48,795 bases of DNA, from NCBI RefSeq assembly GCF_025506355.1, contig NZ_JANZYP010000075.1, positions 1 to 48,795 of the forward strand. Reading direction: 5' to 3'. Within the stretch, counting starts at the first letter, position 1, and each line of letters begins with the position of its first letter. The notes under the pieces are model-generated. The model ran no database searches. It had not been told where the DNA came from and saw only the letters and a list, made by a program, of their open reading frames with translations. This document shows positions 1-7,233 of this stretch, in pieces. This DNA comes from Sphaerisporangium corydalis. GTDB taxonomy: Bacteria; Actinomycetota; Actinomycetes; Streptosporangiales; Streptosporangiaceae. The translations under genes were made by a program, and so were the position numbers.

Positions 1-27
1 GGGGTGGGGGTCTGGGAGGTTGGGGGG

Positions 28-1608
28 GTGCTCAAAGGGACGTTGTTGGTGGCGGGGACTACTTCGGATGCGGGGAAGAGCGTGGTCACGGCGGGGATCT
101 GCCGTTGGCTGGCTCGGCGGGGTGTGCGTGTGGCGCCGTTCAAGGCGCAGAACATGTCGCTCAACTCGTATGTGACCGCGGACGGGGCCGAGATCGGGCG
201 GGCGCAGGTCGCGCAGGCGCAGGCGGCCGGGGTGGAGCCGGCCGCCGACATGAACCCGATCCTGTTGAAGCCCGGCAGTGAGCGCCGTAGCCAGGTCGTC
301 GTCCTCGGCAGGCCGCTCGCCGAGGTCGACGCGATGGAGTACGGCGCTTACAAGGACCACCTCAGAACGGTGGCCCTGGAGTCGTTGAATCGGCTCCGTG
401 CGGCGTATGACGTGGTCATCTGTGAGGGTGCGGGCAGTCCGGCGGAGATCAATCTTCGCAAGGGGGACATCGCGAACATGGGGTTGGCCCGGGCCGCGGA
501 CATCCCGGTGATCGTCGTCGGGGACATCGACCGGGGCGGGGTCTTCGCCTCGTTGTACGGGACGGTGGCGCTGCTGGACGCGGGAGATCAGGCGCTCATC
601 AGTGGGTTTCTGATCAACAAGTTCCGTGGTGCCGCTGAATTGCTGGAGCCCGGGCTCGACATGCTGAGGCAGCTCACCGGGCGTCCCGTGCACGGCGTCC
701 TGCCCTGGCTCGACGGGCTGTGGATGGATCTTGAGGACTCCCTCGCACTGGACAACCGGCGCGGTATGGGCCCGCCGACCGTGGCCGAACCACCCGATCC
801 GGGTGCCCTGCCCGGTCCCGGTACCTCATCCGGTTCGGGCGTCCCGGAGAGTCTGCGGGTCGTGGTCGTGCGGTATCCGAGGATTTCCAACTTCACGGAT
901 GTGGACGCGCTCGCGGCCGAGCCGGGGGTCGTCGTTCGGTTCGTCACCTCGCCTGGTGACGCCGCCGAGATTCGCGAGGCCGACCTGGTGGTGCTGCCCG
1001 GGTCGCGGGCGACGGTCACCGACCTCGAATGGCTCCGCCGCACGGGTCTGGCCTCGGCGCTGCTCGATCGGCGGGGGCCGATTCTCGGGATCTGCGGGGG
1101 GTACCAGATGCTCGCGCGCTCGATCCGCGACGACGTGGAGTCCGGCGCCGGGCGGGTGGACGGGCTGGGCCTGCTTCCCGCGACCGTCGAGTTCGTCCGC
1201 GACAAGACCCTGTCCCGCCCGGTCGGGGAGGCGTACGGCCACCGCGTCGCCGCGTACGAGATCCATCACGGGATCGTGAGCGTGGACGGCGGCGCGGAGC
1301 TCCTCCGGGATGGGGGTGTGGAGCGGTTCTTGGATGGTTGTCGGGTGGGCGTCGTGTGGGGGACCACCTGGCACGGGATCATGGAGAACGACGACTTCCG
1401 CCGCGCCTTCCTGGCCGACGTGGCGTTCGTCACGGGACGGCGGTTCGTCCCGGCGGCGGGGGTCTCGTTCGCGGCGCTCAGAGAGCGGCAACTGGACGCG
1501 CTCGGCGATCTCATAGAGCGGCACGCGGACACCGAGGCGCTTCTCGCCCTCATCGAGAACGGCGCGCCGGAGGGCCTGCCCGTACTCCCTCCCGGAGGGG
1601 TCGGCTGA
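28..1608 (+). CDS. cobQ: Cobyric acid synthase CobQ
   Basis: Glutamine-dependent cobyric acid synthase, which amidates the b, d, e and g carboxylates of adenosylcobyrinic acid a,c-diamide in cytosolic cobalamin synthesis. The N-terminal half is a BioD/CobQ-type NTPase with GTTSDAGKS at about residues 10-18, followed by FKAQNMSLNSY and KPGSERRSQVV. The C-terminal half is a class-I glutamine amidotransferase with the nucleophile in GICGGYQML (Cys356) and a His in TTWHGI (His449). A Pro/Gly-rich linker at about residues 245-275 separates the halves. At 526 residues it is close to the usual CobQ length. I chose the GTG at 28 because it directly precedes the conserved start LKGTLLVAGT; a GTG at 4 is also in frame and the true upstream region lies outside the window. 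Other cobalamin genes sit about 42 kb away at the right end. Confidence 0.95.
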   Translation: MLKGTLLVAGTTSDAGKSVVTAGICRWLARRGVRVAPFKAQNMSLNSYVTADGAEIGRAQVAQAQAAGVEPAADMNPILLKPGSERRSQVVVLGRPLAEVDAMEYGAYKDHLRTVALESLNRLRAAYDVVICEGAGSPAEINLRKGDIANMGLARAADIPVIVVGDIDRGGVFASLYGTVALLDAGDQALISGFLINKFRGAAELLEPGLDMLRQLTGRPVHGVLPWLDGLWMDLEDSLALDNRRGMGPPTVAEPPDPGALPGPGTSSGSGVPESLRVVVVRYPRISNFTDVDALAAEPGVVVRFVTSPGDAAEIREADLVVLPGSRATVTDLEWLRRTGLASALLDRRGPILGICGGYQMLARSIRDDVESGAGRVDGLGLLPATVEFVRDKTLSRPVGEAYGHRVAAYEIHHGIVSVDGGAELLRDGGVERFLDGCRVGVVWGTTWHGIMENDDFRRAFLADVAFVTGRRFVPAAGVSFAALRERQLDALGDLIERHADTEALLALIENGAPEGLPVLPPGGVG

Positions 1609-1678
1609 CCTGGACGTGGCGTGGCGAGCAAGGGAACGGCCATGCGTGCATGGTCCGGGGACGGGGGGTTTCAGGGTC

Positions 1679-2056
1679 GTGTGGGAGAATCGGCGGGTGC
1701 TGGTGTATGACGGTGACTGTGGGTTCTGCCAGCGGTGTGTCGACTTCGGGCGCGGGCGGCTTCCCGCGATGCCGGAGGCCGTCCGGTGGCAGGATCTCGA
1801 TCTCGCCGAGCATGGCCTGACGCTCGACCAGGTCACCCGGTCGATCCAGCTTGTCGGTCCTGGGGGCCTGCACGCTTCCGGTGCGCGGGCCGTCGCGTTG
1901 ATGCTCGCCGTGCAGCCCGTGGTGTGGTGGCGCGCGGCCGGGCGGATCATGCTCGTTCCCCCGGTGAGCTGGGCGGCCGAGGTGGTCTACCGGGTGGTCG
2001 CCCGCAACCGCCACCGCCTCCCCGGAAGCACCGACACCTGCGCGATCCAGCGCTGA
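1679..2056 (+). CDS. DCC (DUF393) thiol-disulfide oxidoreductase-like protein
   Basis: Small cytosolic protein of the DCC family, named for its conserved Asp-Cys-Cys motif. The motif VLVYDGDCGFCQRC is at residues 8-21, and the family's WQDLDL segment follows about 25 residues later. DCC proteins have a thioredoxin-like Cys-x-x-Cys and are assumed to be redox-active, but few have been tested. I placed the start at GTG 1679 because it puts the family's N-terminal strand immediately after the start (MWENRRVLVYDGDC). An ATG at 1616 is in frame but would add 21 residues of unrelated Arg/Gly-rich sequence. It lies 70 bp after cobQ on the same strand, so co-transcription is possible, but a link to cobalamin is not implied. 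Confidence 0.85.
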   Translation: MWENRRVLVYDGDCGFCQRCVDFGRGRLPAMPEAVRWQDLDLAEHGLTLDQVTRSIQLVGPGGLHASGARAVALMLAVQPVVWWRAAGRIMLVPPVSWAAEVVYRVVARNRHRLPGSTDTCAIQR

Positions 2057-2058
2057 CC

Positions 2059-2081
2059 CCTCGACCATGCCGTTTTCGAGG
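2059..2081 (+). terminator. Candidate stem-loop after the DCC gene
   Basis: CCTCGA (2059-2064) pairs with TCGAGG (2076-2081) across an 11-nt loop, starting 3 nt after the DCC stop codon. The stem is only 6 bp and has no T-run, so this is a tentative terminator. Confidence 0.35.
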
Positions 2082-2279
2082 TTCGATCGGCCTGCGTAGC
2101 CATTTAAAGCTGCTCAGCACCTAATGTCCGGTTTGGGTTATTCAACCGCTGGTCGCCGTTCGAAGCCGAGTCTCGCCTCGTACCCGGCCGGGGTTGCCGG
2201 ATTGTCGAAATGAATGGTCGCGTAAGTGTTCAGGTCCGGTCCTACCGGGCGCCGGGCGGTCGGCGGCAATATGCGACGC

Positions 2280-3185
2280 ATGACAGCAGTGGTGGAAACC
2301 GAGGGACTCACCAAGTTCTACGGTAAACGCCGGGGCCTTGAGGATCTCACGCTCGAGATCCGCCCCGGCGAGGTGTTCGGGTACCTCGGCCCGAACGGTG
2401 CCGGCAAGACGACCACGATCCGTCTGCTCCTCGACGTGATCCGCCCGACGCGCGGTAGCGTGCGCGTGCTCGGCGTCGACCCGCGCGAGGCGGGTATCCG
2501 CAGCAGGATCGGCTACCTCCCGGGCGAGCTGGCCCTGGAGGGGCGGGAGAGGGCGAGCGAGTACCTGCGCTTCCTCGCGGGGGTCCGGGGCGGCGTGGCC
2601 AAGGGGAGGATCGAGCTGCTCGCCGAGCGGCTGGAGGCCGATCTGTCGGTCAAGATGGGGCAGCTCTCCAAGGGCAACAAGCAGAAGGTGGGCCTGATCC
2701 AGGCGTTCATGCACGATCCGGAGTTCCTGATCCTGGACGAGCCGACGAGCGGCCTGGACCCGCTGGTGCAGCAGGAGTTCCTCTCGATGGTGCGCGAGGC
2801 CCGTACGGCGGGGCGGACGGTGCTGATGTCGTCCCACGTGCTGGCGGAGGTGGAGCACGTCTCGGACCGGGTGGGCATCGTCAGGGGCGGCCGGCTGGTC
2901 GCCGTCGAGGACGTCGCCGCGCTGCGGGAGAAGGCGGTGCGCCGGGTGGAGCTCCATTTCGACGCCCCGGTGCCCGAGGAGGCGTTCCGGGATCTGCCGG
3001 GCGTGCGGGACCTGAAGGTGGAGGGCGCGAGCGTGCACTGCACGATCGACGGGCGCCCGGACGCGCTCATCAAGGCGGCGGCCCGGTTCACGGTCGTGCA
3101 CATGGTCAGCGCGGAGCCCGACCTTGAGGAGATCTTCCTCACCTACTACAGCGAGGACGTGCACCATGCCCATGTTGGTGCGTAA
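2280..3185 (+). CDS. ABC-2 type exporter, ATP-binding protein
   Basis: ATPase subunit of a multidrug/antibiotic-type ABC exporter. Visible motifs are Walker A GPNGAGKTTT at about residue 40, a signature region LSKGNKQKVGL, Walker B FLILDEPTSGLDP and the H-loop MSSHVLAEVEH. It keeps the DRVGIVRGGRLV segment and the C-terminal EEIFLTYY tail common in DrrA/CcmA-like subunits. The start is set at ATG 2280 (MTAVVETEGLTKFYG); ATG 2271 is nine bases upstream in frame and neither has a convincing ribosome site. The 3' end overlaps the permease gene by 20 bp, so the two are translated as a unit. The signature reads LSKGN rather than LSGGQ, a known variation in this subfamily. The substrate is unknown. 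Confidence 0.93.
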   Translation: MTAVVETEGLTKFYGKRRGLEDLTLEIRPGEVFGYLGPNGAGKTTTIRLLLDVIRPTRGSVRVLGVDPREAGIRSRIGYLPGELALEGRERASEYLRFLAGVRGGVAKGRIELLAERLEADLSVKMGQLSKGNKQKVGLIQAFMHDPEFLILDEPTSGLDPLVQQEFLSMVREARTAGRTVLMSSHVLAEVEHVSDRVGIVRGGRLVAVEDVAALREKAVRRVELHFDAPVPEEAFRDLPGVRDLKVEGASVHCTIDGRPDALIKAAARFTVVHMVSAEPDLEEIFLTYYSEDVHHAHVGA

Positions 3186-3966
3186 GACCCTGCGCGACTA
3201 CCGCCGCGCGCTCATCGGCTGGACGATCGGCATCTGCGTCTTCACAGGGCTGTACACGTCATTCTTCCCCCAAATGCGGGAAAATCCGGATTTCTATAAT
3301 CAGGCCGCGCTCGCGAAATACCCGGACAGCGTCAGGAAGCTCATGGGCGGCCTGGAGAACATCAGCACCGGCACCGGCTTCCTGCAGGCCGTCGTCTACC
3401 AGCTCTTCGTCCCCCTGCTCTTCATCATGTGCGCCGTGATGCTCGGCAACAAGGCCATCGCCGCCCCCGAGGAGGCCGGGACGCTGGAGCTGACCGTCAC
3501 GTTGCCGGTGGACCGCAAGCGGCTGGTGCTGGAGCGGTTCGCGGCGCTCGCCCTCGGCCTGCTGGTCGTCGCGGTCGCCTCCCTGGCGGTGGTGGTGGTC
3601 CTCGGGTCGGCGGTGGGGCTGGGCGTCCCCTTCGGCAGGATCCTCGCGGCCCACACCGGCCTTTACCTGCTGGTCCTGTTCTTCGGGACGGTCGCGCTCA
3701 CCGTGGGCGCCGCCACCGGGCGCAAGGCGCTGGCCATGTCGGTCGCCGGCGGGTACGCGGTCGCGGGTTACGTGGTCAACGCGATGTCCGCCGACGTCGA
3801 GGTGATGAGGTGGCTGAACAACCTCTCGCCGTTCCACTACTACAGTGAGGGAAACCCGCTGGTCAACGGCCTGCAGGTCGGCGACGACCTCGTCCTGCTG
3901 GCCGCGGCGGCGGTGCTGGCCCTGACGGCCGTCCTCTCGTTCGACCGGCGTGACGTAGGAGTGTGA
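3166..3966 (+). CDS. ABC-2 type exporter, permease
   Basis: Integral membrane partner of the preceding ATPase, 266 residues. After a short cytosolic start (MPMLVRKTLRDYRR) there are about six hydrophobic segments, including LIGWTIGICVFTGLYTSFF near residue 20, VVYQLFVPLLFIMCAVMLG near 85, and a C-terminal hydrophobic stretch before FDRRDVGV. The LTVTLPVDRKRLVLERF loop resembles the coupling segment of ABC-2 permeases that handle drugs or lipids. I chose ATG 3166; the in-frame ATG at 3124 lies inside the ATPase gene and encodes an Arg/Ser-rich stretch. The stop overlaps the next gene's GTG (3963), which places the PucR-type regulator in the same operon. Confidence 0.9.
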   Translation: MPMLVRKTLRDYRRALIGWTIGICVFTGLYTSFFPQMRENPDFYNQAALAKYPDSVRKLMGGLENISTGTGFLQAVVYQLFVPLLFIMCAVMLGNKAIAAPEEAGTLELTVTLPVDRKRLVLERFAALALGLLVVAVASLAVVVVLGSAVGLGVPFGRILAAHTGLYLLVLFFGTVALTVGAATGRKALAMSVAGGYAVAGYVVNAMSADVEVMRWLNNLSPFHYYSEGNPLVNGLQVGDDLVLLAAAAVLALTAVLSFDRRDVGV

Positions 3967-5054
3967 TGGACGTTCTCGCTCACCTGAGCGAGGCCACCGG
4001 TGTGCCCGCCGACCTGCTCGGCGGGTACGTCTCGGTGCTCGCGGCCGCCGCCTCCACGGGCCGCTTACCCGGCCGCGAGGAGGTGGAGATGCTCCGCGCC
4101 GCAGGCAGGGACGCCGCCGAGCGCGGCGTGCCGATGCGATCGCTCATGGACGCCTGCCTCCTCGCCTGCGAGCTCACGTCCCGTCCTGGCTCGGTCCCGC
4201 CGCTGGCGGCGGTGCGCCGGGCGGTCGGGGCCTACTTCGACGGGTACGAGGAGGCGCAGGCCCAGGCCATCCGCGACGAGGACGAGGCCCGCAGAGAGTT
4301 CATCGGCGACCTGCTGCAGGGACGCGCCGACCGGCTGGCCGAGCGCGCCGAGCACTTCGGGCTCCGGCTGGCCGAGGCGTACGTGGTGGCGGTGGCCAGG
4401 GACGTCAAGCCGATCAGCGAGGGCGACCCGCTCATCCGCCGGATCGAGGAGGCGCTGGTCGTCCGTTTCGGCTCGCACAACATCCTGGTCGCCGCCCGCG
4501 ACGGCCTGCTCGTGTGCGTGGCCCCGGGCACCCTGCCGGCCGCGATGGGGGAGTTCACCCACCACGTGCGCGCGAACCTCGGATCCGGCTGGCGGGTGGG
4601 CGTCGGGCGCCCGCATCGCGGGCCGGGAGGCGTGGTGACCTCCTTTCGCGAGGCGAGCGACGCGATCGAGCTGGGCGACCGGCTCGGCCTGCGGCCCCAG
4701 GTGCTCAAGGCGTCCGACCTGCTGGTCTTCCCGGTCCTGCTGCGCGACCGCGCGGCCATCGAGGATCTCGTCGCCACCGTGCTCGGCCCCCTGCGGGAGG
4801 CGCGCGGCGGCCCCGAGCCGCTGCTGGAGACCCTGGAGGCGGTGTTCGGGGCGCAGGGGAACCAGACGGCGGCCGCCCGGCGCCTCGCGATCAGCACCCG
4901 GGCGGTGACCTACCGGCTGGAGCGCGTCCGCCGGCTCACCGGGTTCTCGCCGGACGACCCGACCCAGCGCTTCACGCTGGAGACCGCCGTCCTGGGCGCC
5001 CGTCTCATCGGCTGGCCACCGGGGGCGGCACCCGTGGCGGGCCGTACCCCATAG
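3963..5054 (+). CDS. PucR/CdaR-family helix-turn-helix regulator
   Basis: Transcription factor of 363 residues with the PucR layout. The N-terminal 110 residues are helical. The middle (about 125-250) resembles the degenerate GGDEF-like domain of CdaR proteins, ending in SFREASDAIELGDRLG. The C-terminal HTH_30 domain at about 295-350 contains NQTAAARRLAISTRAVTYRLERVRR in two adjoining parts. These proteins are one-component sensors that usually control neighbouring genes. Here the gene starts inside the stop codon of the ABC permease (a GTG, with an ATG one codon later), so it probably regulates, or is co-regulated with, the exporter. The ligand cannot be inferred. Confidence 0.9.
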   Translation: MMDVLAHLSEATGVPADLLGGYVSVLAAAASTGRLPGREEVEMLRAAGRDAAERGVPMRSLMDACLLACELTSRPGSVPPLAAVRRAVGAYFDGYEEAQAQAIRDEDEARREFIGDLLQGRADRLAERAEHFGLRLAEAYVVAVARDVKPISEGDPLIRRIEEALVVRFGSHNILVAARDGLLVCVAPGTLPAAMGEFTHHVRANLGSGWRVGVGRPHRGPGGVVTSFREASDAIELGDRLGLRPQVLKASDLLVFPVLLRDRAAIEDLVATVLGPLREARGGPEPLLETLEAVFGAQGNQTAAARRLAISTRAVTYRLERVRRLTGFSPDDPTQRFTLETAVLGARLIGWPPGAAPVAGRTP

Positions 5055-5138
5055 CAGGGCAGGTCACAGGGGAGGTCAATGTTTACCGACTTCATAAGTC
5101 CTGTCCTGAAATAGCGGGTGTGGCCTACCATACGGAGC

Positions 5139-5867
5139 GTGATCACCCCCATTCGACTGGTGCGCAGGTCACTCGGGACCGTACTCGGGCTGGGCGGCCT
5201 GGCCTGCTGCCTCACCCTGCTCTTCCTGGGCTCCCGCCTGGTCATGAGCATCGGCGGGAGCTGCGGCTCCGGCGGGCCGTACGTGGCGGCCACACCGTGT
5301 CCCGGCGGCCTCGGGTGGATCATGCCGGTGTCCATACTGGGCGGTCTCGTGGCGATCGCCGTCTACATGGCGAGCCTGCTGCCGGTGGGTCCCCGGATCG
5401 TCCCGCTGGCCTGGCCCGCGCTGTTCCTCAGCATCGGCTGGAACTTCGCGGAGGCCGGGCTGTCCGGGCCCCGGCTCGACGTGGGCTTCCTGATCTGCGC
5501 GGTGGTCTTCGTGCTGATGGGCGGGGTGCCGCTGTACTTCCTGCTCAACCGGGACGCGCTGCGGGCGGTGTTCTGGGGTCCGGCCCCCAGACCGGCCCCC
5601 GCGACGCCGTCCCCCGGGAACGTGCGCTGGACGACCTCGGTCGTCCTGCCGGGCGACGACGACCCGCCGAGGGACGCCGCCCCCGCACGGCCGGCGCGCC
5701 CGGTGTCGCGCTTCGTCGACCTGAGCCCGGAGGACGCGATGGCCGGCGTCGGCTCCGTCGACCTGGTGGGCCAGCTCGAACGGCTCTCGGTGCTGCACCG
5801 GACCGGCCGGCTCGACGACGCCGAGTACGCCGCCGCCAAGGCCCGCCTCCTGAACGGCTCCCGATGA
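5139..5867 (+). CDS. Membrane protein with C-terminal SHOCT domain
   Basis: Protein of about 242 residues with four hydrophobic segments in the first 150 residues (for example TVLGLGGLACCLTLLFLG and WIMPVSILGGLVAIAVYMA), a Pro-rich cytosolic linker and a C-terminal SHOCT-like motif, LERLSVLHRTGRLDDAEYAAAKARLL. SHOCT domains are short helical oligomerisation modules attached to many membrane proteins. The start is uncertain: GTG 5139 or GTG 5118. A possible -10 box (TACCAT, 5126-5131) lies 7 nt upstream of GTG 5139, which would fit a leaderless message; this is inference. The next gene, a tiny membrane peptide, follows 52 bp downstream. No function can be assigned. Confidence 0.82.
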   Translation: MITPIRLVRRSLGTVLGLGGLACCLTLLFLGSRLVMSIGGSCGSGGPYVAATPCPGGLGWIMPVSILGGLVAIAVYMASLLPVGPRIVPLAWPALFLSIGWNFAEAGLSGPRLDVGFLICAVVFVLMGGVPLYFLLNRDALRAVFWGPAPRPAPATPSPGNVRWTTSVVLPGDDDPPRDAAPARPARPVSRFVDLSPEDAMAGVGSVDLVGQLERLSVLHRTGRLDDAEYAAAKARLLNGSR

Positions 5868-5919
5868 ACCGCCGCACGCACGCGGCCGCCTCGATCCACC
5901 GCCCGTCGAAGGGGGCACG

Positions 5920-6033
5920 ATGAAGAACGAGACGGCGTTGCGCGCCTGGGCGATCGCGCTCCACGTGATCGCGATCGCCGGAGGCGTCTACCTGGGCGTC
6001 CTGATCTTCAACCTGGCGACCGCGGGCGGCTGA
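5920..6033 (+). CDS. 37-residue single-pass membrane peptide
   Basis: Short open frame of 37 codons from ATG 5920 to TGA 6031-6033, preceded by a good ribosome site (GAAGGGGG, ending 4 nt before the ATG). The peptide begins MKNETALRAWAIALHVIAIAG and continues as one hydrophobic helix (about residues 10-32) before ending ATAGG. It has the appearance of a real small membrane protein: a charged N-terminus, a single transmembrane span and codon use like its neighbours. It lies 52 bp after the SHOCT membrane protein on the same strand and may be its partner or share its transcript. I do not recognise a named family. Confidence 0.6.
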   Translation: MKNETALRAWAIALHVIAIAGGVYLGVLIFNLATAGG

Positions 6034-6052
6034 ACCGACCGAGGGACCAGGG

Positions 6053-7012
6053 CTAGGGGATCAGGACGAGCTTGCCGGTCGTGTGGCGGCCTTCGAGGTC
6101 GTCGTGGGCCTTCTTGGCGTCGGCCAGGGAGTACCGGCTGCTGCGCACCTTGAGCGCCCCGGAGGCGACCCAGCCGAGCACGTCGTCGGCCCGCGCGAGC
6201 AGCTCCTCGCGCTTGGCGACGTAGTGGACGAGCGTCGGCCTGGTCAGGAACAGCGACCCGGCCTGGTTCAGCCGCTGCGGGTCGAACGGGGGCACCGGCC
6301 CGCTCGCCGCCCCGTACAGGGCCATCAGCCCGCGGGGCCGCAGCGAGGCCAGGCCGCCGTCGAAGGTGGTCGCGCCGACGCCGTCGTACACCACATGCAC
6401 GCCCTCGCCGCCGGTCAGCTCGCGCACCGCCTCGGCGAACCCCTCGTAGGGGAGCACGTCGTCCGCCCCGGCCTCGCGGGCCAGCTTGCCCTTCTCCTCG
6501 GTGGAGACCGTGCCGATCACCCGGCCGCCGCGCAGCTTGACCATCTGGGTGAGCAGCAGCCCCATGCCGCCCGCCGCCGCGTGGACGAGCACGTCGTCAC
6601 CGGTCTTGACCTCGTACGTCGAGTGCGTCAGGTAGTGCGCGGTGAGTCCTTGCAGGAGCACCGCCGCCGCGAGCTCGAAGGACAGGTCGTCCGGCAGCGG
6701 GATCGCCCTGGCCGCGGGGATGACCGCCTTCTCGGCGTAGCTGCCCAGCACCCCCTGCCAGCCGACCCGGTCGCCGATCGCGACGCCGGTGACGTCCGGG
6801 CCGACGCCGGACACGGTCCCCGCGCCCTCCGAACCGAGGACGAACGGCGTCGGGATGGGGTAACGGCCCTCGCGGTGGTAGACGTCGATGAAGTTCACGC
6901 CCGCGGCGGCCACGTCGACCAGCACCTCACCGGGACCCGGTTCGGGGTCGGGCACCTCGGTGTACTCGAGCGCTGAGGAACCACCGGGACGGGAGACGGC
7001 GATGGCATGCAT
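6053..7012 (-). CDS. NADPH:quinone oxidoreductase (zeta-crystallin type MDR)
   Basis: Medium-chain dehydrogenase/reductase of 319 residues without the zinc-binding cysteines, matching the QOR/zeta-crystallin group that reduces quinones with NADPH in the cytosol. Visible features are AAAGVNFIDVYHREGRYP near residue 40, the GSEGAGTV motif, DDVLVHAAAGGMGLLLTQ (nucleotide-binding turn) near 145, and the end LEGRHTTGKLVLIP. The start at ATG 7012 is supported by AAGGAG 8 nt upstream; longer in-frame extensions have no family similarity. It is divergent from the beta-glucosidase-LacI fusion, with about 220 bp between the two starts. Confidence 0.93.
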   Translation of the reverse strand: MHAIAVSRPGGSSALEYTEVPDPEPGPGEVLVDVAAAGVNFIDVYHREGRYPIPTPFVLGSEGAGTVSGVGPDVTGVAIGDRVGWQGVLGSYAEKAVIPAARAIPLPDDLSFELAAAVLLQGLTAHYLTHSTYEVKTGDDVLVHAAAGGMGLLLTQMVKLRGGRVIGTVSTEEKGKLAREAGADDVLPYEGFAEAVRELTGGEGVHVVYDGVGATTFDGGLASLRPRGLMALYGAASGPVPPFDPQRLNQAGSLFLTRPTLVHYVAKREELLARADDVLGWVASGALKVRSSRYSLADAKKAHDDLEGRHTTGKLVLIP

Positions 7013-7233
7013 GACGATGACTCCTTCGGGTGCGAGCGGTGTCTTGATCGTGCCCAACCCCCTGGTGCCCACTCCTTGTTCCCTCTGATGGCCGCCCCGC
7101 TGAGCAAGATCGGCTACGGCGGAAAAAATTGTCAGAGCCGTACCGCATATTGGACGATGATGGTGTCGATCCTGGTGCGGTGGTCGCGCCGGCGATCGAG
7201 TGCACGAAAGAAGAAGACGGGAGCTGTCGAAGC
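7013..7233. promoter_or_regulatory. Divergent intergenic region between quinone reductase and GH1-LacI fusion
   Basis: This 221-bp region holds the ribosome sites of both genes (AAGGAG for the reductase, CGGGAG at 7218-7223 for the fusion) and an AT-rich patch GGAAAAAATTGTCAG near 7120-7135 that could hold a promoter. I find no perfect LacI or CelR-type palindrome. The stretch CGGGAGCTGTCGAA at the fusion gene's ribosome site shares only part of the known TGGGAGCGCTCCCA box. Confidence 0.4.

Noticed and set aside
1616..1678. An N-terminal extension of the DCC protein from ATG 1616.
   Set aside because: The extra 21 residues are Arg/Gly-rich with no similarity to the family, whose first strand starts right after GTG 1679.
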